Assembly (NCBI GenBank): GCA_009746045.1 | Contig: RPFO01000114.1 | Coordinates: 64,001-128,000 of the forward strand | Source: Mesostigma viride | Lineage: Eukaryota > Streptophyta > Mesostigmatophyceae > Mesostigmatales > Mesostigmataceae | Direction: 5' to 3' | Length of the DNA stretch: 64,000 nt | Part shown: in pieces, positions 22,332-33,188 of the stretch | Layout of the letters: each line of letters begins with the position of its first letter | Position numbering within the stretch: the first letter of the stretch is position 1 | Translations under genes and position numbers: made by a program | Notes under the pieces: model-generated | Databases searched by the model: none | The model's input: only the letters and a program-made list of their open reading frames with translations | Told to the model about the DNA's origin: nothing

Positions 22332-25300
22332 AGGGAAGAACAACAGAAGGAGAGGGAAGTTCAGCTTCAGAAGGAAAAGGAGGAGCTGGAGAAGGCCTCC
22401 TTGCTTCAGAAGGAAAAGGAGGAGCAGGAGAGGGCCTCTTTGCTGCAGAAGGGTAAAGAGGTGGAGAGGGCCACCTATGTCGACAAGCTCAAGTCGACGA
22501 GCGAGTCTCCTAAGTATAGTACGCCTCCCGCCTCTCCGCCCAAGGGCGTAGAGGAGTTTCCTCCTCTGTGCGCTGGGGCTGCGCCAAGCTCCGTGGAGGC
22601 GTCGGCCTCCAAATCTCCCCAGCGGCCCGCACCTGAGGCACAGGCTGCCGGCGCTGGGTCCAGCTCCGTTGAGCGTTCTCCACAGTCTCCCCAGCGGCCC
22701 GCCATCCACAAGGAGTCCGCCGTCCACGGGGCGTCGACCTCAAACTCGCCAAGGTCCGCCCCCGCCGAGGTGGTTACCTCGAAGCCCAGCTCGCCGCCCA
22801 AGTCTCCTCCAAGGGCCCACCACGAGGCGTCGACCTCGAAGCCAAGCTCGCCGCCCAAGTCTCCTCCAAGGGCCCACCACGAGGCGTCGACCTCGAAGGT
22901 CAGCACGTCGCCCAGGTCTCCTCCAAGGGCCCACCACGAGGCGTCGACCTCGAAGGTCAGCACGTCGCCCAGGTCTCCTCCAAGGTCCCACCACGAGGCG
23001 TCGACCTCACAGCCAAGCTCGAAGCCCGCGTCTCCCCAAAGCTCCCCTCCAAAGAAGGGAGCGACCTCCAAGTCCCGATCACCGCCCAAGTCGCCTTCAA
23101 ATCTCCAGGTCGGAAGTCGCCCCCCAAGCGCCGATCGCCACCAAAGTCAACAAACTCATCTCCTGCGAGGAGCCGCTCCCCACAGGCAAGGAAGAAAGCA
23201 AGAGCGGAATGGGAGGAGAAGGAGGATGACCATGAGCGGTTCCTGCGTGATCTGCAGAAGAACATTGACCTCCTGATGAGCATGGAGGACAGGGACAAGG
23301 CAGACCCAAGGCCACTGGAGGATCTTCCGGAGGAGGAAAGAAAGAGAAGGAATGACCGCATGGCACTTCTGACTTCTTATCTGGATCAGGCAACGCAGCA
23401 CGCCGAAGATCTGGTGAATCTGGAGAAAAAGGACAAGGAACGGAAGGCCGCCCAGGAGCTCCTGGAAAGGGAGCGGAGGGAATGGGTGAAGAAGGAAAGG
23501 GCAGGCAGAGGCGAAGCAGGCAGAGATGGAAGCTGCGAAGTTGGAGGAGGCGGAGCGCAGGAAGAAGAGGGCGTCGTGGGAGCGGGACGAAAAGGAGAGA
23601 AAGGCGAATGAGGAAAGGAAAAAGAAGGACGAGGAGGCAAAGGCGAAGAGGAAGGTGCAGGAGGAGGGGAAGAGGATGATGGAGGCGGGTGTGGCGGCAC
23701 GCCTGAAATACCAAGCCAAACTTGAGGAGGAGCGCAGGAAGGCGCAGGCTGCAGAAAAGTCGGCGGGGGACTCGGAGAAGGAGGGTACGGAGCCGTCTCA
23801 GGTGAGAAACAGTTTTTACCCCCATTAGTGTGCGTGTTTTTTTCATCGGTTTCGTTATTCCTTATCTCTGCTAAGCTCGTTCGACCATGAATGGGTCATT
23901 TCGCAGAGTGACCCTAACCTGAACCAACAAGTATGCTTTTCCCTGTTGTTTTAATTTCAGAGGAAGCGGGGGGCAGACGAAAAGAAAACAGAGGATCCCA
24001 AGAAGAGCGGGACAACAACGGAGGTGAGCGATAAGTGATCCTGTGTTTTTCGCCTTTGTTCTTCAATTCTGACTTGCCGTTTCCTTCGCATGTGTGATTA
24101 ATTTATGGAGGGTCATTTCGCAGAGTGACCCTAAACTTTTTCAACGAGTATGCTTTTCTCTGTCTTGCTGCATCCAGAGGAAGAAAGGGGGAGATGAGCC
24201 AGAGTCTCAGGGGAACGCCGAGGTTGGGAGTGGGGAGGAGAAATTGCGGGTGAGCTAAGATTTTTTCGCCGCTTAATAGTGCATGTCAGTTAGTCCTTCG
24301 TTCTGTTTGAGATTTTTTTATGAAGGGTCACTTCGCAGAGTGACCCTAAACTTTTTTTCCGATTATGCTTTTTTTTTCGTTTTGTGGACCTGTGTGCAGC
24401 CGATCCAGTTGAGGGGCTTGGAAACTTGGAAGTCATGGTTGACGACTTACGAAAAACATCTGAACGATGACGCCAAGTCGTTCTTGAGCACCTTTGTGTC
24501 GAAGGAGATCGAAGTTGCGATCGATGACGGTGTCTGGCATGAGAGGATGGAAGTAATACATGATATGGCCAGGCCTGATGAGATAATGAACCCTTGGAGT
24601 GATCCAACACTTCGTGATCTTTTGTTCGAAGTCATGGGGCGGAGCCTTAGAGGCAAAAGGTTGAAGGGGGAAGAAATGGCATCTCTCTTCGACACCTTCG
24701 AGTTGCTTGTTACCGAGTGCGGGTCGAATATACCCGACGCAGCGGATGTTACAGCTTATGTTCCTCGAAGCCTGCTCGTCTGGATCAAGCTGTCTTGTGC
24801 GACCAAACAGTACTGCAAGGACACGAGACAGCACCCATTGTCACACGAGTATTTTGACATCATCATATCTGTCTGCAGGTGGGAAATGTACCAGGTCCTA
24901 GAGCAGGGGAAGACAGGTGAGGATTGGGACACCTCCCCGCTGACGGAAATGGATGTCAATCTGCTCTTGAAGAAAGGGTTCAAGGCTGCACAGTTCGACT
25001 GGGATGTCTTCGGCGACTTTCTGGTCGCCATGGACCACTCGGTATCTCCCGAGTTGTTCAGGGCTGGTTCGGAAGTGATTGAAGATTTGGATGGGGTTAG
25101 ATCGCACTTCCTTTCGTCGTATTCAGTGTGGATGGCGCAGTTTAGGGTGAACCCAGACCCTATTCTTCCGAGTCGAGCTGTTGAATTGTTTCTTCAGTTG
25201 TGCGAGGATGAGATCCTGCGTTTTCGTCAGAGTGGGGAGTTCGACATGGCCGGACAGTATGAGCCCCCACGAAAGGAGGTTGTCGCATGGCTTGAGTACA

Positions 25301-28300
25301 AGGGGATCGACGACTGCCTGTCGTTAGTGACGGCGAACATAAACGAGAAATCATGGAGTCAGGACATGCTATCTCACTTGTTCTTCGGACGTTTTTCGAA
25401 AACGAACTGAGCCACACAACTCCATCTGAGATGTGGCCGATCGGACAAGTGTTGCGGGAGTGGAGATTTGACATTGAGGTAATTATTGACATTTGTGTAC
25501 ATTTTTATTCAGTCCGTTTAGATTAGTGTTGTGTATTTCTTTTGTTGAAAATTGTTACTAACGATGAACGCATTTCTTGCTCTCCTTCCCGCCAGGAGGG
25601 TGACATTCCACGTTTTGAGGGACAAAGTCCTTCAGCGTGGAAACCGGAGGTAAGCAAATGCCGCTAAAGGTTCGGGGTCGATTTGTGAAGATAGGATATT
25701 CAAGAAATAGTTCCTGTTTTGACTGACTTTGTATATTTATCTGAACGCACGTTTCGTCTTGCAGGATGACGATCAACCTTTTGAAGAGGTCGAAGGGATG
25801 GGGACGGAGAACGTAGAGGTAGGAAATTTGTTTCATTTTACTGTTAAAGCTTAGGGTTGGGGTCGTCGCAGAGCCACGTTAAAACAAAACTAATGCTCGT
25901 TTTTTTTATGTCATCGTCTGAATTATTATTATTTTTTTTTCATGCAGGAGGTGGACGAGGAGGAAGAGGAGGAGAAGGAGCAGGAGGTGGACGAGGAGGA
26001 AGAGGAGGAGGAGCACGAGGAGGAAGAGGAGGAGGAGGAAGAAAATGAGCCCGAGCCAACTCCGAAGGGGAAGGGGAAGGCAAAGGTTTGTACAATGATT
26101 TTTAAGTTTTTAACGCTGAAGGTCGCGCTGCAGAGCTAGGATGCCAGAGTTCAGATTACTCTTCTTAATACATTTCGCTTCATGTGTATGTTGTGTGTTG
26201 TTGGTATACCTTCCAGCAGGCTAAAAAAAAGGCGACGACGACACTCGAAGCAGCTCATCAGAAGCTTATTGCGAGAAAGAATAAGGTGCAGACTATCTGT
26301 GATATTGGCGACCTCATCCTAGGCAATCCCCCTAAGGATGTTACGATGGGTGCCGGGGAGTTTCGCAAGTATCTCACCCAACTGCGCGTTGAGGCGGCGG
26401 CCGATTTCGCAATGCAATCTGACACCTTCAACGGTGACCTGGCCTATGATTTTGTCAACCAAGTCAAGTCCAAGGGCACCGAAAAGTTCAAGTGGAAACC
26501 AAAGGCGTACACGGAGGCGAAGGTGGACAAGGTCATCAAGTTCATGAAGTTGGATCTCAAGAGAAGGGATCGTGAACGGGCGAAGCTGCTTGAGGGTCAG
26601 GCAAAAGCGTCCAAAAAGAAGAGGGATGCGGATAAAAAGGAGAAGGGGAAGGATAAGGGGGTGGAAATGGAGGATGACGCGGCCGGGGGGAGAAGGGCGG
26701 GAAGGGAAAGAAGGGGAAGAAGGCGGGAGAAAAGGAAGAGGTGCGTTTTTTGCGGAATTTAGATTTAGAGGGGTAGCTCTGTGGAGTGAACCTTTTTACC
26801 TTCTCCGTGCTTTGCACCCTATTCGGTATTTTTTGTCTGCACGCCGACTATTTGCAAACGTTAAACTATTTATTGTTTTCCTGTCTCATCTTCGTCAATG
26901 CCTTCCTCCAGGGTGGCGAGGGGGAGAAAGGCGGAAAAGGAAAGAAGGGGAAGAAGGCGGGAGAAAAGGAAGCGGTGCGTTTTTGGTGATTTAGATTCAG
27001 AGGGGTAGCTCCGTGGAGTGACCCTTTTTACCTTCTGTGTTCTTAGCACCCTACTCTGAGATTTTCCTACGCTCGCGGACTATATGCATACGTTAAACTA
27101 TTTATTGCTTTCTTGTCTCATGTTCGTCAATGCCTTCGTTCAGGGTGCCGAGGGGGAAGGAGACGGTGACGGAAGGTTGGCCGGCAATGATGCCGTTTTT
27201 GCACTCGTCAAGGAGATGCTTAACTACGTCGAAGCCAGGGGCAAGGCGCCGGCGTCGGATATATTAAAGTGGCCTACCTTCTCCCCTTTTCTTGAGCTTC
27301 TGAAAGCACTTTCAAAGCTCTTCAAGGAGGGGATCCTGACGAGTAGTGGAAAGGTGGACAAGGAGCCGATCATCAAAGAGTGGAAGATGGCAACGACCGT
27401 GGACTCCGAGAAGGAGATCAGGGACAAAGCCATTCGGGACGCGAATGCTGTGCGGGAATCCCGTTGGATTCGACCGAGTGACTTCATCGATACCGGTTGC
27501 AATAGCATGCGCATTCACACCGTCAACGGGCTGATTTTGCCTGACAACATGAGGCAGCGGTTGCTAAGCGATGAGGTGTTCAGGGAGAACGGGCGCATCT
27601 TGCTGAATGCAAAGACAAACAGTTTGCATTTTAAGGTGTGCATCCCTGTGTGGCAGTTCGCCTTTCAAGCGCTTGCGGAAACCAAGCCAAGCCTCTTCGC
27701 CAAACACATCACGTCCTCTGGCCCTTACCGGGATTGGCTGAAAAAATGCCATGGCGCTAGGACTGACGCGGAGTTCGTGGGCTCGCGTTACTTTCGCCCC
27801 TTGTCCGACAAGGAGATTGAGAAGTATCTTGGAACCAAGTCCACCGCTTCTTTCCTCAAGAGAGGTGTTGAGTTCCGGACCTATGCACGAGTCGGGGAAC
27901 AAGACGACGTTCTGCCCTTTGATTTTCAACCAAGGGAGGTCTTCAGCCTAATAAGCCAGGCCTCCTTAAAGGCATTCGACCCAAGATTTCACGAGGAACA
28001 TCCTGATGGCGAATATCTCGTTCTTCGATATGCGGTGGTCGACGGAAACCACTATTTCAAGGGTTTAAAGTCTTTCAAGCAATTGGAGGGGGAATGGACG
28101 CCCGGTGTGACACATGTTAAGAAACTAATGTGTGAAGGGGGGGCAGCGTCTGAGAACGCGAAGGACAGTGCCGCGGCGGCTAAACTTTTCTCATCCCTCA
28201 TGGAACAATTCCATACTGGGTACGGGGGAACGAACGTCATTCTGCTTCGGGGGGCCGACCTTCTTCCAAATTGGGACGAGTGTAAAAAGTTCCCGGAAAT

Positions 28301-31300
28301 ATCTGTAAGTGGTAGTTCTATCTATGGCAATGGTGACGCTGCAGTTCCACCACTTCGTCGTGTTATGTCGAGTAAGGGTCGCACTGTGGAGTGACCATGT
28401 CAAAAGTCTTCCTTTATCATGCATTATAAATGCGGGAAGTCGCACACAGAAACGACATTGGCAGTCAAACTCTCATCCCGACATATTTCTGGGGTGGTTT
28501 CGCAGAGTGACCCTAACTTACCGATTTCGGCGCTGAAGACCATTTTTCGCGCTCCCGTGCGTTCATAACGTCACGCTGCAAGTCGACCCTTGAATTGTTC
28601 TTGTGTGTCAATTTTTCGTTCCTCTGTTCGTGACAGGAGGTTGGGAAGAAGAAGCTGGATCGCCTATTCGAAATCTCCAAGGGCGCCAATGCCGAAGATC
28701 AGGCGGTAGCGGATCGGACGCTTGGGCAGGCGCTTCTGGATGTTTGGAATTACAACAGGCTGTACTTGCACGGCGTCGTGAAGCAGGGCAAAGGGCATTT
28801 TATTCCCGATGGCCATTACACGAACCTGCTGGCGTACATCCTGCCGGCCACCAAACAATCAGTCGGGAGGGAAGGGAGTTTGGAGGGGAGTAAGGAGGAT
28901 AAGGGGGAGTTGAGGGAGGAAGAAGGCGAGCGGAAAAAAAACAAGGCCCAACCTTCCCAAATTTCAAATTACAATCGAGTTCTGGCGAACACCTTCCTGC
29001 GCCTCACAAAGGCCAGGCCGGATGATGAGAATTCAGTCACACCAGCTTCTGAGGAGACTATGACTCTCAGATGCCGGTTCGCTAACGCCGAGGGCACCAA
29101 GAAGGGGCAAAAGGTGTCCTGGACGTCTGTAAGGAACCTGGCGTCGTTTCCGATGATGGACGCTGTGTGTGAATGCATCATGAGTGGGGAGGTTGGGCCC
29201 GAAAAGCTGTCAAAGTTGGTGGAGTTGGCCAAGGACGTACTTGAGTGCGTTCGCCAATTCATCCTTATTAAGTTTCAGGAAAAGCCCGACTTGGATGGCG
29301 AATGTAAGGGGGGGGCTGATATGGAGTACAAGGCTTCTCGCTTATTTGAAGAGGTGTTCGGCTTACGACTACTTGGGCGGATGCCAAGGAACAAGGACGT
29401 CGTCGATCGATTCCTTGCATTTTGGGAGAAGGCCGTCATCATCACGCGCAATGTCGCCTACCTCTTAAAGTCCGAAGGTCTTGCCAATCACCTAAGGATT
29501 CCGAGAAAGGATCTGATGGATAGCAAAATCGATCTAGTGGATCTCCTCGACAAAACCGCTCCGAACTTCAGCATGAAGGGTTCGCACGGCCTTCTGGACA
29601 AGGACTTGTATCTCCACTATCAAAAAAAGATGGAAGGAGGGGAAGGGAAGAAGGAGGCGGTGGTTGAGGCGAAGGAGAAAGTTGCAGGGAAAGGGGGGGA
29701 GAAGGTGGAAGAGAAAAGTGCTGAGCCGATTGAGTATAACTGGCGCAGCATTTCCTGGGATCAGATGACCGTCTGGTATTCTTCTCATAGTCTCCCTAAA
29801 GGCGGCCCTGACAGGAAGAAGGCATTTGTGAGGAGGGTGGCGGCGGAGGTGGCGGTGGGCGACGGTGAGGGCTTCCCATCCACTTTCGCGAGGCAAGACG
29901 ATGGCCTGACGCCATTACCGTGCTGTAGAATCCTGAATTTGGATGGTGAGTTCGGCCGCAAGTGGACGTCCTTCAAGGACTTCTGGTGGGGTGACCATGA
30001 CCTCTTTATGGTTCCTCCAAAAAAGACAACTGTCGAACGCAATTCCGGTTACCACAGGAAGCTTATCGAGCTAGCGACGCAGTTTTTCGAGGAGTTGCGT
30101 CCCATCGTGGTCGTTTTTGGCGGAAAGAAGTCATTGGATGGCTTCGAAGACTTACTGGTTCGGATGGGGAAGATGCCTGACGTCTCGTGGACGTCATTGG
30201 CGAAGAAGAGGAAGGCTGAGGATGACGCGGAAGGAGATTCGGATGGGGACGAGGGAGGCGAGGGACAGGGTGGAAAGGAAGGAGGGTCGACTCGCAGAGC
30301 GACGTCTACGGGGGGAGAGAAGTCGTCACCGCAGAAGACGTCTAAGGGGGGAGAGAAGTCGTCCCGCAGAAGACGTCTAAGGGGGGAGAGAAGTCGTCCC
30401 CGCAGAAGACGTCTAAGGGGGGAGAGAAGTCGTCACCGCAGAAGACGTCTAAGGGGGGAGAGAAGTCGTCACCGCAGAAGACGCGGGACAAAGGGAAGGG
30501 TGGGCAGCGGCCGTCTGTCCAGCCGCAGCCGGAGTCACACCCTTCCAAAAAGCTTCGAAAGGCAGTTGTTCAAATCTCGGACGACGAAGATGAAGCTGAG
30601 CCTGGCGCTTCTGCCCGGCCTGTCGCTCCTTCCGCGCCTACGCGCGTTTCAAAGTATCCCAAGAAAGAGCTTCGAAGGCAGCCAGTCGAGTCATCATCAT
30701 CCTCCTCCTCCGAGGAGGAGGAGGAGGAGGAGGGGGAGGAGGGGGAGGAGGGGGAGGAGGGGACGAGAGTGATGATGATGATGAGAGGAGGAGGAGGAGG
30801 AGGAGGAGGAGGAGGAGGAGGAGGAGGAGGAGGAGGAGGAGGAGGAGGAGGAGGAGGAGGAGGAGGAGGAGGGAGGAGGGGAGGAGGAGGAGGAGGGGGA
30901 TGACGACGAGGACGACGAGGAGGGGGATGACGACGAGGAGGAGGAAGATGGAGGGAGGCGAAGGGGTGATGGAAGGGCAAGGGGTGGAGGGGCAGGAGGG
31001 TCAACTCGCAGAGCGACGTCTGAGGGGAGGAAGAAGCCTGCCGCGCCCTCCAAGGCTTCCGGCTCGTCTCGACCCAAGACAGCTGCTACTCGAGCTCAGA
31101 AAGGAATAACAAAGGGTGAGGAAATCGCTGTTTTGGTCGTGGCATGTATCCTGAATTTTTTTTTTTATTCGTTTGCAATCTATCTACGTTGACTTTAGCC
31201 CGTCGTTGATGTGCCGATTGGTTACGCGCAGGTAATGAAGTGGTGCGGGCGAACGCTGCGGTGGGCTTCGGTCCTGCAGCTAAACTTGCTGCTCAGTCTG

Positions 31301-31761
31301 AAGGGGTGGAAGCGAATGCGCAGAGCCAAGAGCCTTATGAGAAGCCTACGCTGTGGATGAGACTTATGGACGGGGAACAGAAACACGGAGCACCGGAGTG
31401 CTTCTGGATTGATGGGTGGGCCGAGAACACCATGAGAAGGGCCAATGCGAGTAGGGAAAAGCAAAAGTATACCAAGTTACAGGAGGTGAAGTTGTACGGG
31501 CAGGTAGGTGGATACGATCGGAAATGGAGGGACGTTTGCATGAAGTTTTTTCCAGAAGAGACAGAGGGCGGAAAGTTGCATAGGGGCAAGTTCTGGATGC
31601 CTTTGGACTATGTGAAGAGGGTGGTGACTCTGATGGACGGAAAGAGTTGGAATGATGTGGCAAAGTGGGCACCTGCGATGTCCATCGATCCAAAGAGGAA
31701 GAAGTCCAAAACAGACCAGCAGAAATTGGAAGCAGAAGCAAGGAGCAAGAATAAGAAGTGA
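22332..31761 (+). CDS. Large multi-exon gene of giant element, function unknown
   Basis: Inferred exons with GT..AG borders: 22,332-23,801; 23,961-24,023; 24,178-24,249; 24,400-25,478; 25,596-25,649; 25,765-25,818; 25,948-26,085; 26,220-26,740; 26,912-26,974; 27,144-28,304; 28,637-31,115; 31,232-31,761. The product is about 2,500 aa. It begins (visible part) with a coiled coil (QLQKEKEEL type), then Ser/Pro repeats (SPPKSPPRAHHEAST), a second coiled coil, several acidic or Lys-rich short exons and three globular parts (24.4-25.5, 27.1-28.3, 28.6-30.2 kb). It ends with a Glu-rich low-complexity tract and a final domain with Lys-rich end. I recognise no enzyme motif. Frame slips near 23,100, 23,510, 25,385, 26,690 and 30,365, mostly at homopolymers, suggest decay or read errors. 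It may encode the element's second mobility protein. The true start exon is not located. Confidence 0.6.
23893..24346. repeat. Three intronic palindromes in successive introns
   Basis: GGGTCATTTCGCAGAGTGAC at about 23,893-23,914 and 24,110-24,131, and GGGTCACTTCGCAGAGTGAC at 24,325-24,346, one per intron. Others in this gene: 26,121-26,140, 26,771-26,792, 27,003-27,023, 28,375-28,395 and 28,493-28,513. Confidence 0.85.
26741..27143 (+). repeat. Tandem duplication of an intron-exon unit
   Basis: Intron 26,741-26,911 and intron 26,975-27,143 are closely similar along their length (GTGCGTTTTT start, GGGGTAGCT palindrome, shared GTTAAACTATTTATTG). The exon between them (26,912-26,974) resembles the end of the preceding exon (GGKGKKGKKAGEKE). 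One intron plus a Lys-rich exon was duplicated in tandem. Confidence 0.8.
30705..30960 (+). repeat. (GAG/GGA)n low-complexity tract within exon
   Basis: Purine-only GAG/GGA repeat within the 28,637-31,115 exon, encoding poly-Glu or poly-Gly depending on frame. Length is prone to slippage and to assembly error. Confidence 0.9.
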
Positions 31762-32028
31762 CGTTCGAAGACTTTATTTTATGTTGGACGAGTCTAAATA
31801 GTAAATTCAGTCGACTCCGTCTCAAGTGCGACGAATGTATCCATGATATTCTTCAATGAAACAATGCAATTTCACGCTAATGTAAAGTTTTTATGTCACA
31901 CGAGACTTACAATGAGATAAATACCCACAAATTGTAATATTTACGTGAAATTTATACGTTCGCAAGCCAAAATTCAAGATTTTTGCCTCAAAATTGAAGG
32001 AAAAGTGTCACACACTTGGCTTGGACCG
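31762..32028. other. 3' flank of the large gene, non-coding
   Basis: AT-rich sequence between the stop at 31,759-31,761 and the right inverted repeat. No ORF. It includes a GTGTCACAC subterminal motif resembling the left-end repeats. Confidence 0.5.
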
Positions 32029-32053
32029 CGGAACATTCGAAGTGGGCCCGGCC
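32029..32053 (-). repeat. Right terminal inverted repeat of giant element
   Basis: Exact inverse complement of 1,777-1,801, followed by the target duplication ATGA (32,054-32,057). Confidence 0.8.
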
Positions 32054-32057
32054 ATGA

Positions 32058-32873
32058 GCCAAAACACCGTTTTAGTGCATTATTTTCAAACTTATGAAGC
32101 CCTTGCCAGCACATATGTGGCCCAATCATGCCAGAATTCGTCACATTAATAGCACAATACTTAAATTTACACTAGAATGTTCACAAGTTGGACATATTAG
32201 GACCACTGCCGGCCCACTAAAAGTGACGGATGAAAGCAGAAATAGAGCAATTTTTGCCAAAATACTCCATATTCTGTGCCATTGTCTTGGAAAACTTTGC
32301 ATTCTTCACTCAATTATCGTCATGGTTGTCATGGGATTCATATACATGCCACTGGGGCTGGATACATTAACCAACACAGACTACTAAAATAGCGATCATC
32401 AAGGGACAAAATCACCATCAATCACAGTACTTACTGGCATTCGGAACAAGCACCATAGTGCCTACAAGCCTCAAGAAGGGGAGCTTGGCTGACCAGTCGT
32501 GCCTGTCGGCTGACCAGTCTCTTTTCTAAAGGGGCCCCGCTCGGCAGCACACACAATCTCCTTTGCAGTACTTTGCCCACTCTGCTGGGCACCCTTGCTG
32601 TGCGTGTCTTATAGCAGCTAATCCAAATATATATCTGCCAGGTGCCTCTCTGTTACATGGAAATACAAAGCGCAATCAAGGACAGCAGCGGCTTGGGCTC
32701 AGCACCTAGCTGCCTACCATTCAATTGAGCTCAGCACCTAGCTGCTGTACAACATGATTCTGCATCAGTGCCTGTCCTAATTGCGCCCCCACGCCCCCTT
32801 GCCATGATCGTCATGCTCATCATAGTCTTTAGAACGTGCACTGAACTCCAACCCTTGGACAGTCCATAGGTCA
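32058..32873. other. Unannotated stretch between two transposons
   Basis: No credible ORF or RNA gene. A GTGCTAT..AATTCTGGCAT motif near 32,122-32,155 (minus strand) also lies just outside the left end of the giant element (1,753-1,770), so the target site may itself have been a repeat. Confidence 0.4.
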
Positions 32874-33188
32874 TTAACCCTTAAATGGTACTGAGTCCGT
32901 TTTCGTGGTACCAGTCGAAGTCCTACCACTCTAACGGACTGAGTTTGTGGCAGAACCAGGCGCCGCGCCAAAAATAATTTAACGGTCAAACCTGGCCAGA
33001 TCGATAGATCTAGACGTACTCTATGCCTGGCACTATTCAGACCGTACTTTGGACAATTGGCCAGGGAGTTATGATCTGGCAAACCCAGGGGGGTACCCTG
33101 GTCCTGGGGTACTTTCGGCGGGAAAAAAATGCGCGTTTTTTGCAAAAAGACGTGCACGACGACGAAACGACGTTTGACCTCGACAGAC

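Larger units (their letters stand above)
1777..32053. mobile_element. Giant ~30-kb two-gene TIR DNA transposon
   Basis: The 25 bases at 1,777-1,801 (beginning GGCCGGGCCCACTT, ending AATGTTCCG) recur as an exact inverse complement at 32,029-32,053. Both ends abut ATGA, consistent with a 4-bp target-site duplication. Similarity continues inward (GTGTGACACTTTTC near both ends). Inside are a minus-strand DDE-like transposase gene ending 1.5 kb from the left end and a large plus-strand gene ending 0.3 kb from the right end. Intronic GGGTC..CTGCAG..GACCC palindromes occur in both genes. Later arrivals are a Copia element (4,180-12,005), a TTAA-flanked insertion (16,484-18,370) and satellites. Without the Copia the element is about 22.4 kb. 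The alternative is chance inverted copies of a smaller repeat, but exact ends, duplication, gene orientation and confinement of the palindromes agree. I cannot name the superfamily. Confidence 0.75.

Noticed and set aside
22305-23846. Minus-strand ORFs (140-249 codons) opposite the first visible exon of the large gene
   Set aside because: Ser/Leu/Pro-rich shadows of the plus-strand coiled-coil and Ser/Pro coding sequence.
30570-31077. Poly-Pro and poly-Ser minus-strand frames
   Set aside because: Translation of the purine GAG/GGA tract in reverse.
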